DNA from: Capronia americana
Lineage: Eukaryota; Ascomycota; Eurotiomycetes; Chaetothyriales; Herpotrichiellaceae
Assembly (NCBI GenBank): GCA_016110215.1
Contig: JADWQD010000002.1
Span: forward strand, 2,046,001 to 2,110,000
Length of the DNA: 64,000 nucleotides
Direction of reading: 5' to 3'
Position 1 is the first letter of the stretch, and every line of letters starts with the position of its first letter. The position numbers were made by a program, and so were the translations under genes. The notes beneath the pieces are model-generated. The model was not told the origin of the DNA. It worked only from the letters and a program-made list of their open reading frames with translations, and searched no databases. Below are positions 1 through 9,428 of the stretch, piece by piece.

Positions 1-214
1 TGGTTTCAGCGAGAGCGAGAGCGGTCTCAAGATGCAATTCCTACGGCCCTTCAAAATGGTGGTGACCGCTGACTGGGGAATTGCCAGGTCATGAGAATGT
101 CATACAGCGATGCTTGATATGAGACCACCGACCGAATCGACCTTCCGTCCACGAATGAAGCCTCGCTGCGGTAGGATAGAGCCAATGCCTCATGAGGGAT
201 TACAATACTACAAC

Positions 215-684
215 CTAGACACTGGATGCTGACCGACCGCAACATCGGACGGGCATTAAGAAAGCGTAGACCACGTTGCTTGTACAAACGCGGGTCACAC
301 AGGTCAGATCCGCCCCGTCAATCCAATATACATTTCCGAAGAGCCCGTCCAGATACTGAAGCACCTTCGCAGGATCTGAGTCGAGTTCGTGGAGAAGCGT
401 GATCTGGCAGCGCCGCAACTGCTGGTTGGATAGTGGTAAAGCGTCCCCCTGGCTCTACCAGCACTGTGTCCTGCAGACGGTGACTGGCACTGTTCTCGAA
501 AACAACCAATTCCCTGGGTTGGAGGCATGAACACCGACGAGGAATTCGGAATAGGGCTGCTTAACGGCTGGTGAATGCGGCTCACTTCCCCTTGCATCCA
601 TACAATTTTGTGTTCAGGTCGAACTGAAATCGCTCGGGCTATTGAAAACAAGTCTGACAACTTCTCATAGGTGATGGCTCTTCA
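215..684 (-). pseudogene. possible frameshifted coding relic, family unknown
   Basis: Three overlapping minus-strand frames each hold a stretch that reads like ordinary protein, and they follow one another in order. The first begins after a TGA at 682-684 and contains YEKLSDLFSIARAISVRPEH. The second, around 509-410, contains VVFENSASHRLQDTVLVEP. The third, around 440-215, contains LDSDPAKVLQYLDGLFGNVY. No GT-AG intron of workable size joins the first two, so if this is coding it carries frameshifts. No family was recognised and no convincing ATG start was found. It may equally be chance open frame. Low confidence. Confidence 0.22.
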
Positions 685-1108
685 TGTCTGCAGTCCGTCG
701 AGCCAGTCATGATCGTCAGTCTAGGTTATCGGGGCTGAATAGGGAAGGCAGTGCTTTGAAACGATTTCGACCCGACATCAGTATGGTGGAGTAGTACGTT
801 GGAGCATACGGCTAGCTACAGTCTGCGGCGAACTTTGACTCGCGGAAATCTTTTGGATCATTTCGTCTCCATCTCGACTGCGTTTGTGAACCCGTCGACC
901 TGCACCTTTATTTCTCCTTCGCGCTCACTGTACCGTCACTTCATCGCGCCCGTTGTCTCCAGTCCGCGGTGTGACTACAACGGAGTGGACGCCCCTGGCC
1001 ATCGTCCCTACTCCGTAGCCTCTCCTCAATCTGCGCTACCTCGTAATCCGGCACGGACATACTCCTCGATAACAGCCACAGGGGCCTCAAGCTCCGGATA
1101 ACTGCACA

Positions 1109-1682
1109 ATGGATCACTCACGAGACCCGTGTCCATGGGTGGCCCTTTCAGATTTTGGCGGAGCGTTCTGTATGGGCGCATTGGGAGGTATGGGAGGCTC
1201 ACTCCCTTTTGGCAGACATCTCTAACAATGGCCCAGGCACGTTATGGCACGGTATTAAGGGCTTCAGAAATTCACCGTATGGCGAACGACGGATAGGCAT
1301 GCTCACGGCGATCAAAGCCCGGGCACCCGTGACGGGAGGCAACTTCGGCGTGTGGGGAGGCATGTTCAGCACGTACGACTGCGCAGTCAAAGGCTTCCGC
1401 CAGAAGGAAGATCCCTACAACTCCATCATTGCTGGGTTCCTGACGGGAGGGTCGCTGGCAATAAGAGGAGGCTACAAGGCCGCGAGAAATGGTGCCATAA
1501 TGTGCGCCATCTTCCTCGCTGTCATTGAGGGTGTCGGCATCGGCATCCAGCGGCTGATGGCGGAGAACACGAGACTAGATGTAAGTGTGGGAGCAGTATG
1601 GTTCTGATCGACCAGATATGCTAACAGTGTCCAGCTCCCTCCTCCTCAACCGCCTTCCGAATCTGGTCGGGTACCGGCGTGA
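1109..1682 (+). CDS. TIM17: mitochondrial inner-membrane translocase subunit Tim17
   Basis: Core subunit of the TIM23 complex, which imports presequence-carrying proteins across or into the mitochondrial inner membrane. Three exons are needed to recover the family sequence: 1109-1187, 1237-1580 and 1635-1682. The introns are 49 and 54 bp, with donors GTATGG and GTAAGT and branch-like CTAAC elements. The spliced product is 156 residues, normal for the family. It starts [10 protein letters not shown] and keeps the YGERRIG and [10 protein letters not shown] blocks and the [15 protein letters not shown] tail. Cys8 and Cys75 correspond to the yeast Cys10/Cys77 disulfide pair (family knowledge). 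Four hydrophobic helices of the Tim17/22/23 fold are evident. The longest open frame here, from 1155, misses the true N-terminus because it reads through intron 1. Confidence 0.95.
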
Positions 1683-2247
1683 CTGGTCGAACTGGCGACG
1701 GTTCCGCATTTTATTTGAAGCAGATCTTTCAATTTTGCGTGGTAGCGCTCACAACTCGGTTCTCTACTCTCCTCGGACAAGGATGGTCAACTTCATCGCT
1801 GTTCAAATGACTTCCCCATAAGTGCATAGCGGGGGATACGGCGCAGACAGTCAGGCGGAAAGGCTCCATGATGTTGGACAGGCTGATCAAGGGACATGCC
1901 GATGGCACGGGTGGCCAACAGATGCCCCCCGATGTGGCCGGGTCGATGAAGGTCCTGACGTGACGCATGATTGCCTGACGCAAAGGTGTAATATAATGTA
2001 CAATGAATGGAGCATTGCATAAATCAGGCTTCAACTCAATGAATCGTTAGTGCTTTGCAGATGCAAATCTGAATGAATGCGGAGCCACAAGGCTGTGAGG
2101 CTGCGAGGCTGTGAGAGGCGAGCGCCTGCCTTCATCATCCTCCATGTCCGCACTCCCAATTCTGCTTCTTCCAGCACTTCTGACTCTTTTCAATTAGACT
2201 TACAGCTCCTTTTACTTACTCTAATATTGTCTTTGGTGGTATTTGTC
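1683..2247. other. intergenic: TIM17 3' end / HUL4 upstream region
   Basis: No coding signal was recognised. An ATG at 2077 is in frame with the HECT ligase but adds a pyrimidine-rich, leader-like stretch. The region most likely holds the TIM17 terminator and the HUL4 promoter and 5' leader. Confidence 0.5.
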
Positions 2248-5200
2248 ATGCATCATGGGAAAAATGTCACTAAAACCGCGGGGCTTGACGACGCAGCACG
2301 AGACGCCCTCGACAAGCAGGCTCGTGTGAAGACCGCAGACCTGGGCTTCCATGCGCCAGACTACATCCTAGACGACATCATCCCGGTCACAGACCCCAAA
2401 CTCATCTACAGCAATGTTCATGCCCAGCGCGACCGCCGCCTTCGTTTACTCATACGCCGCTACACAAACCAGATCCAGTACGGCTGTCGCAATGTTAACT
2501 GCACAACTCCCACCTGCTTGAGCTACCGGAAGAGGAACAGCACAGCGCCGTTAAGAAAATACACCGAGTTGAGCGCGAGAACTTTGGCATGTCAGTTGGT
2601 GGACGAGTACGGTCGAAGTGGCAAGGACACAGCCTTGGGACTCTGCCCAAATGACCCGGTCGTGCCCTGGTACGAGGATCCCACGCATGCGAAGAAGAGG
2701 AGGAACAGTCACGAGAAGGTGCCGCAACAAAGACAAGAGAATGGCCATCAGCCGAAGCCGGCGGGTCTCACGCAGCGCCCTAGAGACTCTCCCAAGCATT
2801 CGCCCGTGAGAGACCACGGACAAAGAAGACAAAGTCAAGACGGTGTGGTCGAGGCAGGGAGGCGCCTTCGCAAACTGGATTCTTCAATTGCTGAAGGACT
2901 ACCTGAGGTTGCTACCCTCTTAAATGCGACTATCTCAAGGCCGAACCCGGAGAAGGATCACGCCAGCAGTGAGGATGCGATCAGCGAGCTGTCACACTCA
3001 TCGGCGCCTCCCACAAAGCCGAAGGATCTGGCTTCCTTTACGCAGACACTATATGATCTAATACCATTGCGATTCCTTAGCTGGTTACCTGTCGGGAGTG
3101 CCAGCAGTACTGGAGATGACGCATTATCACCGGATGGTGCTTCGCATCAAGAGCAGATTCCTACCGATGCAATTCGTCAGGAAGACGCAACGACTGAAGA
3201 ACATCGTGCGGACATGGTAGACAATGGGCCGACTGATCAGTACCAGGACACACCAACGGTCGTCCACCGACCCACGTATTCTCTCAAGACGTTGACTTGG
3301 CAAAACATGACATGGTTACTGTCGAAGGAGCGAAAAGAAGATCCTGGCTACCATGGGCGGTTCACCCCGTTCATTAAACAGAGCTTCGCGTATTGTCTCA
3401 GTGATCCTGAACGGTTGTGTAAATCTGTCAAGAATATTCAGGAGAGTGTCAGGTCTCGCGCATACAACCTGCAAGAGAAGCGGAAGCCATCAATCAGCGC
3501 AAAAGACAGCGATGGCCTAGGCCTCTCCTCTGTCATGCCAAAACGTTCAATCGCCACAGCAACAACGGACGATATGCGAGCGCTTTTGTACGGCCTCTCC
3601 ACTCTCGAGTCCTTCAACGAACGAGAGCTGGTCATGAGCAGCGTGTTAGAAGCACTGCAACACTCGTATGCCCTGCCTGCGTGGTTGCGGAGCTGGCATT
3701 CTGGAAGGCATCGTCGCTCAGGCAGCGGAAGTGGGGAAAAGGCATTGATGAAGAGACCACGACCATCTGATGACACGAATGTATGTGCTTCTCGCCCCTC
3801 CGACCTCATTGGACACAACCCGGCGCTCGAGAATGATCTTCCTACGATTCATCTTGACGACCCCCAGGTGACGGAGCTGTGTCTTGTGGGACTACTGTTT
3901 CTCGCCACCACGATCTTTAATCCTCGGATGCCAGGGTCGCCGAAAGCCGCCTGCTGGTTGGACAAGCAAGATTTCATCACCTTCAGAGACGAGAGAAATC
4001 TTGGACTTGCTCATGCGTCTTTCCGTGGGCACCTAGGACCGGAGAACCTTGCAACCATGCGCGAGGTGATCGAGGCTATTGATGTGTCCGAAGACTGGTT
4101 GGTACATCGGCTGCTTTTAGGCTTGATGGATGTGGTTAGCCATCGACTGACCATTGCCAAGTGGGCAAACACGATGAAAGGCTGTAAGGGGACAAAGACG
4201 AAGCATGCAACGATCGTCGAATCGCTTGTCGCTCGATTTGACCGCGACTTCCTTTCTATGGGGGAGGACGATAAGTCTAGCTGGATCGGCACAGTCGCCA
4301 TCGAACTGGTGAGGACCGTAATGCTCAAAGACTGGGACCGCTCTGTCATTATTCAACGCTCCGGACCTGTAGGTGGAGCGCTGGAGCTTCTTGCAGAACT
4401 ATACCGCCAGAGGCAGGAGTTGGACCTGCATCACGGTCTTTTCTGGATGCCCTTCATTGCTGAAGCCTTTGACGACATGTCTATGCCTTCAGAATGGCTC
4501 TCTTTCCGTGCCGACAACCGCCGAATGCATCTCCTCTCCTTCTCATTTCTCTTCCGGCCTGAAGTTCTGGTCAAATACTTCCGTGCGATGAACATCGCCA
4601 TCATGAAGAAGGCACATGAGGATGCCATCATCGTATACAATGACACCAGGCAATATATCTGGGCAACTCCTGCAATCCCAGTCCATGGCGCGAAAGAGGT
4701 CTTGGCTCATCTCAGACCTCATATGGCCAAATACTTTGTGCTTACAATTCGGAGAGATGATATTTTGAATGACGCGATCAGCCAGATCTGGAGACGTCAA
4801 CGGCAGGAGATAATGCGCCCGCTGCGAGTTCGTATCGGTAAGGACGAGGGTGAAGATGGCCTCGACCATGGTGGAGTCCAGCAAGAATTCTTCAGGCTGG
4901 TCTTTTCAGAGGCGTTTCGACCAGACTACGGCATGTTCACAGTCGACAACACCACTAGGATGGCCTGGTTTCAGCCAGGTTCACTAGAGCCGCTCTACAG
5001 ATTCGAAGCGTTGGGCATATTGATGTCACTGGCTGTCTATAACGGCATTACAATTCCTATCACCATGCCGCTCGCTTTCTATCGCAAGCTTCTTGGGCTC
5101 AAGGTCAAGAAGCTGGAACACATCGCAGACGGCTGGCCTGAACTGGTGAGAGGCTTGAGGACAATGTTGGAATGGTCCCATGGCGATGTCGGGGACGTGA

Positions 5201-6036
5201 TTGCGAGGACTTATGAGTTCAGCTACGAGCTCTGTGGCAGCATGGTCACCGTCGACATGCAAAAATTTGGTCGGGACGATCCATGGCCACCGATAAAGCT
5301 GAAGACCAGCAAGAAGGGCAAGGAAAAATCCAAATCCACATCCTTCGAGATACCTTTGGATTCGGCATTGACACCGCCATCTCAGGCGTCGCCCAACTTG
5401 AGTGCAGCGATCCCAACCGCTCCGATGCTAAGCCGGACCTCGTCCATTGAGCTCAGAGGCATTTCCACGCCTCAGAGTATTGACAGCGAAGTGCTTGAAT
5501 CCTCCCCCGTCGAAGAAGCCTCCCTCGTCACAAATGCCAACCGGGCCCAATATGTCAAGGACTACATCCTCTGGCTCACGCACAAGTCCATTGAACCGCA
5601 ATATGAAGCGTTCGCCCGCGGCTTTTACACCTGTCTCGACCGCACCGCCCTTTCAATCTTTACTCCTGAAGCTCTCAAAGTCCTCATCGAAGGCTACGCC
5701 GACATCGACATCGACGAACTCGAACACACGGCCACTTACGACGAATACGCGGCCACTGATCCGGCGATCATTGATTTCTGGGGCGTGGTCCGCAACATGT
5801 CGCCGGACCAACATAAACGGCTCCTCGAGTTCGTAACGGCGAGTGATCGCGTGCCCGTCAACGGGATGGGCAGCGTCGCGTTCATTATCCAGAAAAACGG
5901 CGAGGAAGATTCGAGGCTGCCTAGTTCTAGTACCTGCTATGGTAGGCTTCTGTTACCGCAGTATTCGAGTAAGAAGATCCTGGAGGAGAAGCTCACGAAA
6001 GCGATTGAGAATTCGGCAGGGTTTGGGACCCTGTGA
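2248..6036 (+). CDS. HUL4: HECT-type E3 ubiquitin ligase, Hul4-like
   Basis: E3 ligase that takes ubiquitin from an E2 onto its own cysteine and then passes it to substrates. Single exon, 1262 residues from the ATG at 2248. An in-frame ATG at 2077 would add 57 residues but gives an atypical hydrophobic leader, so the later start is preferred. Near the N-terminus is a cysteine-rich zinc-binding segment (CRNVNCTTPTC, then LCPNDP) like the AZUL domain of Hul4/UBE3A-type ligases. A long low-complexity linker follows. The C-terminal third is the HECT domain, with GLDHGGVQQEFFRLVF and the catalytic loop SSTCYGRLLLPQY; the active-site Cys is about residue 1230. A serine/proline-rich insertion lies within the HECT N-lobe (around 5290-5530). 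In yeast, Hul4 works in nuclear RNA/protein quality control; transfer of that role here is inference. Confidence 0.9.
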   Translation: MHHGKNVTKTAGLDDAARDALDKQARVKTADLGFHAPDYILDDIIPVTDPKLIYSNVHAQRDRRLRLLIRRYTNQIQYGCRNVNCTTPTCLSYRKRNSTAPLRKYTELSARTLACQLVDEYGRSGKDTALGLCPNDPVVPWYEDPTHAKKRRNSHEKVPQQRQENGHQPKPAGLTQRPRDSPKHSPVRDHGQRRQSQDGVVEAGRRLRKLDSSIAEGLPEVATLLNATISRPNPEKDHASSEDAISELSHSSAPPTKPKDLASFTQTLYDLIPLRFLSWLPVGSASSTGDDALSPDGASHQEQIPTDAIRQEDATTEEHRADMVDNGPTDQYQDTPTVVHRPTYSLKTLTWQNMTWLLSKERKEDPGYHGRFTPFIKQSFAYCLSDPERLCKSVKNIQESVRSRAYNLQEKRKPSISAKDSDGLGLSSVMPKRSIATATTDDMRALLYGLSTLESFNERELVMSSVLEALQHSYALPAWLRSWHSGRHRRSGSGSGEKALMKRPRPSDDTNVCASRPSDLIGHNPALENDLPTIHLDDPQVTELCLVGLLFLATTIFNPRMPGSPKAACWLDKQDFITFRDERNLGLAHASFRGHLGPENLATMREVIEAIDVSEDWLVHRLLLGLMDVVSHRLTIAKWANTMKGCKGTKTKHATIVESLVARFDRDFLSMGEDDKSSWIGTVAIELVRTVMLKDWDRSVIIQRSGPVGGALELLAELYRQRQELDLHHGLFWMPFIAEAFDDMSMPSEWLSFRADNRRMHLLSFSFLFRPEVLVKYFRAMNIAIMKKAHEDAIIVYNDTRQYIWATPAIPVHGAKEVLAHLRPHMAKYFVLTIRRDDILNDAISQIWRRQRQEIMRPLRVRIGKDEGEDGLDHGGVQQEFFRLVFSEAFRPDYGMFTVDNTTRMAWFQPGSLEPLYRFEALGILMSLAVYNGITIPITMPLAFYRKLLGLKVKKLEHIADGWPELVRGLRTMLEWSHGDVGDVIARTYEFSYELCGSMVTVDMQKFGRDDPWPPIKLKTSKKGKEKSKSTSFEIPLDSALTPPSQASPNLSAAIPTAPMLSRTSSIELRGISTPQSIDSEVLESSPVEEASLVTNANRAQYVKDYILWLTHKSIEPQYEAFARGFYTCLDRTALSIFTPEALKVLIEGYADIDIDELEHTATYDEYAATDPAIIDFWGVVRNMSPDQHKRLLEFVTASDRVPVNGMGSVAFIIQKNGEEDSRLPSSSTCYGRLLLPQYSSKKILEEKLTKAIENSAGFGTL

Positions 6037-6227
6037 TCTGATCATTTAGTCAACATTGGCTCGTAATGCCAGATGAGGGCTACGAGGTCGGGTGGGAAAA
6101 ACGGGATAACTCATGAATTAGCTCTCACGAATGATGAACACGAGCGACGCACACTCGGTCGCGTCCTGCTCTTTCCACGTGTCGACGACTTGACCTGCGT
6201 GCTTTCGTTTCATCCCTAGCACCATAG

Positions 6228-7889
6228 CTAGCCATGATTCACGTCAGGAGTAGGCCGGTCGATAAGCATGGCGTTTTCATCGGCTTCCCGGTTAATGGTT
6301 CCCGTGCCATTTCCATAAACCGTGGGCCCTTCGACCACTCCGTCCATGTCCATATCCATATCCATATCGACGTCGGCATCGACACCTCCATCCCGATGCC
6401 GGTCTTGTTTTTCAGCGAAGAAATCACGCTCCGCTTCGTCGGCTTCCAGCATCCAGATCTTCACGTCGCGGTCCTTTCCTCCGCTGACCAGTAGCCCCTT
6501 TCCTTCCTTCGTCCTCCCAAAATCAATGCCCAGCACGACATCCCGGTGCGCCTTCTCTCGCCAGAGGATGTCCTTGCTGCTGACGTCCCAGGCAACGATA
6601 TCCCCGTCTTCGCTGCCGCTCGCCACGAAGGCCTCTAGTCGTCTTTCCCCGCCGCCGTTGTCATATGAGTAGCTGCCGACAGCGCCTCCGAGGCTGTACT
6701 GCGAGTTGAGGTGGCCCTGGTATGTCTTGACGCACCGCCCCTCGATGTAATTCCACAGTCTCACACAATTGTCCAACGTCCACGCGAGGAGGAATTTGCC
6801 GTTCGGAGAGAACTTTACGCTCGTGACGGGCTTTCTGTCCTCGTCGACGAGGGTCCGTAGACATTGGCCCGTCGATGCGTCCCAGATACGGATCAATCCG
6901 TCGCCTGCGCACGACACGACCATGGTGCCGTCGCGGAGGAAATCAACGCCACCGACGGGGTCCGAGTGGGCGGGGAGACTCCTCATCACGCGGCCCGAGC
7001 GTACGTCCCACAGGAAGACGGCCTCGTCGAAGGACCCAGACACGAGCATGTTCCCCTTGGGGCTGAAGCAGAGAGAATAGACGTAGTTACTGTGCCCTGT
7101 CAGTGGGGACGGTGCGATGGGGAAATCGGAGCCGAGCGGCGACCATAGAAGGATGGATTTATCGTCGGACGCGGAGACGAGGGTATAGGGCGGGCCGACC
7201 GGGGACCAAGCTATGGCGTTCACGCCCGCCAGGTGGGCGCGGAGGGTGCGAATGTGTTTGAAATGTGAGTCTGGCGTAGGATTGGGAGGGATAGAATAGA
7301 TGTTTATGCTGTTGTCGGCAGAGGAGGTTGCCAGGAGGGTCATGTCGGGGGAGAATTTGACGCATGTTATCCCTCTGGCGTGGGCGCGGGGGAGGGTGAG
7401 GAGGGGTGTGAAAGTAAGGGATTTTGGTTTCAAGGACGGAGGAGGGAGCAGTGAGGCGGAGGGTTGGCGGGAGTGCGAGCGCGAGGGAGAGCGCGAGTGC
7501 TGCGGCGAGTACGTGTCTGATCTGGATCTGGATCGTGACCGTGATCCTGACCTCGAGCGTCTGGATCTGTGGTGATGTTCGGATTCTGAATCGTACGGTG
7601 AACTGCCTGAAGGGCTTCTACTCAAGCGTCTTCTGCGCGGGGAGCGGCTTCGACTCCGACTTCGCGATCTGTCTCTCCGGGGAGTATCATCTCGGCTGTT
7701 GTCCCGGCTTCTACTTCGTGAAGTTGAGTAGCTTCTTCCTCGGTGCATGTCGCGTGCTGGACGCGTGGGTTCTTGATGGCGCGAGGGCGGTGGGTGTGAC
7801 CGTGGGTTGGCAGCGGAGTTGCGGGATGAGGATGAGTCTTCGCTTGATGTGCGGCGTCGTTTAGGCGGAGGATATCGGGCAGAGTCCAT
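6228..7889 (-). CDS. SWD3: WD40 protein, WDR5/Swd3 family (COMPASS subunit), with RS-rich N-terminus
   Basis: WDR5/Swd3 is the beta-propeller core of the COMPASS (Set1) histone H3K4 methyltransferase complex. The start is the ATG at 7889 (MDSARYPPPKRRR); the frame stays open upstream only from a GTG. The product is 553 residues. Residues ~1-150 are basic and RS-rich (many SRSRS and RDRSRS runs). Seven WD repeats follow, with diagnostic WDR5 blocks: AHSDPVGGVDF, DGLIRIWDASTGQCLRTLVD, VKFSPNGKFLLAWTLDN and CVKTYQGHLNSQY. The C-terminus ends in an acidic Asp-Met repeat (DADVDMDMDMDMD), encoded by a CCATAT microsatellite near 6344-6368. Usual family length is 320-400, so both tails are extensions. 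The RS domain could reflect a splicing-linked role or RNA binding; that is inference. Confidence 0.85.
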   Translation of the reverse strand: MDSARYPPPKRRRTSSEDSSSSRNSAANPRSHPPPSRHQEPTRPARDMHRGRSYSTSRSRSRDNSRDDTPRRDRSRSRSRSRSPRRRRLSRSPSGSSPYDSESEHHHRSRRSRSGSRSRSRSRSDTYSPQHSRSPSRSHSRQPSASLLPPPSLKPKSLTFTPLLTLPRAHARGITCVKFSPDMTLLATSSADNSINIYSIPPNPTPDSHFKHIRTLRAHLAGVNAIAWSPVGPPYTLVSASDDKSILLWSPLGSDFPIAPSPLTGHSNYVYSLCFSPKGNMLVSGSFDEAVFLWDVRSGRVMRSLPAHSDPVGGVDFLRDGTMVVSCAGDGLIRIWDASTGQCLRTLVDEDRKPVTSVKFSPNGKFLLAWTLDNCVRLWNYIEGRCVKTYQGHLNSQYSLGGAVGSYSYDNGGGERRLEAFVASGSEDGDIVAWDVSSKDILWREKAHRDVVLGIDFGRTKEGKGLLVSGGKDRDVKIWMLEADEAERDFFAEKQDRHRDGGVDADVDMDMDMDMDGVVEGPTVYGNGTGTINREADENAMLIDRPTPDVNHG

Positions 7890-8801
7890 CTTGAATGAAG
7901 GTGAATTTTTTCCCAGTGTCCCAGCGCGGCGGTGGACATTTAACAACGCGGTGGTTTGCTCGCAAACTTGATTACAGTGCGGCAGCAAACCAAAAAGTGC
8001 AGAAAGGCCCACGTGGTACTGTGGAGCACAAGAACAGAGGAGCATCGATGCTGGGCGCAAAGAACACCTCCGCTTAATGAACTCCCTGCTCACTGCCCGA
8101 GCGATTTACGTGTGTACATACTGTACCAAGGACGATGTGGAAAGCTAACTTTGACTCCCTCCGTGCGAGCGAAGCTCCGGCGATAATCTCTCCATCTGTT
8201 GACCAGCTGGCTTGTTTTATTGTTGCCTTTACTGGGGCCGTTTCGCTCACGATGTGACAGCGACGTATGGCGCATTGTTGTTCTTTTTCGTTGGGACGAG
8301 CTCTTGATTCTTGGGCAGATCCTCACCTATCGATGTCCGTACGGCGTTCAGCCAAAGTGCAGCTGGCCAGAGCGAGTGACCATTTGTCACCTGTGCATCG
8401 GACATCACTTTTTGCACCCCAAGATCCGAGGGCCTGAGATATTGTTTCCTGCAAGAACGATGCTAATGACACATGAGTTGTTATCCGTACGATCAGACTT
8501 TATGCTGGCCGTCGCTGCCTTAGCATCAGTCGCGATTCCCGGCTTCTATGTAGGTAAGGATGATGTTGACGATAGGTACCATAACCGGAACTCTCTATCA
8601 TTCAACTTTCCCTTTCGAGCTTTGAACATTCATTCTTCGTGATCAAGTGCGTCAAACTCGATGCTCGATACTGTCCCCAAAAGAACCGTCAGAATTAGCC
8701 CATGGGTACCTCGTTCGTTCAAAATTCCAGCCCGCAAACTGTCATCATCAGTCACTTCCAACTGAATCAGTAGGACAAGCCATTATTCTCATGCCGCATG
8801 A
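7890..8801. other. intergenic, SWD3 upstream region
   Basis: No gene was recognised. A plus-strand open frame at 8199-8642 begins with TTG, has no family resemblance and is not supported. The region probably holds the SWD3 promoter and the 3' end of the neighbouring minus-strand gene. Confidence 0.45.
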
Positions 8802-9428
8802 TCACTCTCTCTGCGCCATCAACACCCATACCACAACAGTGACGACCATCATTCCCGCGCTCACCACGAAGCCGATCCACCCGACCGCCAAACAATACGC
8901 CGCAACACTCAAGCTCAAGAACACAAAAGCAAGACACTCCAACAACATCAGCCACATGCCTCCCAGCCCCAACACGACAATCCCAAATACCACACTTCTT
9001 TCTCCAGCCGTGCGAGTCCCAGCCCCGCCTCTCCAATGCTTATATCCGCGCTCGAAAGCATCACGTACATGGCGACGATGAAAGACCAATCCGATAGAAA
9101 CCAACGTCGCTAAAGCGAGGGAGAGGGTGAAAAATAACCAGGCCAAAGCAATGAAGGTCTGAATTTCAGAGAAGTACCGGTGAGCGGAGCCGAAGATGCC
9201 GACCGTTGAGGTGAAAGTTATGAGGGAGCCGAAAGTCGACAGGAGGAATGTCGCTGGGAGGAGGGCGTCGAGGAAACTAGGGCATATCAGTCCGGAAGAA
9301 CGGCAAGGAAGTTTGACGGATGAAAATGTCAGAGGCGCCAGATGATGTCAATTTGAGACACCGAGAGAAAAGTGAACCGAGTGTAAGACTCACCGGAGGC
9401 CAGGAGGATCAGCGGGATCGGTAGCCAT
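8802..9428 (-). CDS. four-helix membrane protein of unknown function
   Basis: A two-exon gene rebuilt by eye: exon 1 9428-9394 (ATG, MATDPADPPGLR), intron 9277-9393 (117 bp, donor GTGAGT, acceptor CCCTAG) and exon 2 9276-8802. The phases match exactly and give 169 residues. The product has four strongly hydrophobic segments: LLPATFLLSTFGSLITF, IALAWLFFTLSLALATLVSI, VVFGIVVLGLGGMWLMLL and SVAAYCLAVGWIGFVV-type. A charged loop (RRHVRDAFERGYKHWRGG) lies between helices 2 and 3. It resembles the many small tetraspan proteins of unknown function in Pezizomycotina, but I cannot name a family. The open frame by itself starts at a TTG, so exon 1 is what supplies a proper start. Confidence 0.65.

Noticed and set aside
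799..1101. 100-codon plus-strand frame upstream of TIM17
   Set aside because: Starts at TTG, no family resemblance and lies in the expected TIM17 promoter/leader.
2077..2247. N-terminal extension of the HECT ligase from the ATG at 2077
   Set aside because: It would add a leader-like hydrophobic stretch not expected in this nuclear/cytosolic family; the downstream ATG at 2248 gives the usual charged start. Not excluded experimentally.
8199..8642. 147-codon plus-strand frame with hydrophobic start
   Set aside because: TTG start, no recognisable domain; in the intergenic gap upstream of SWD3.
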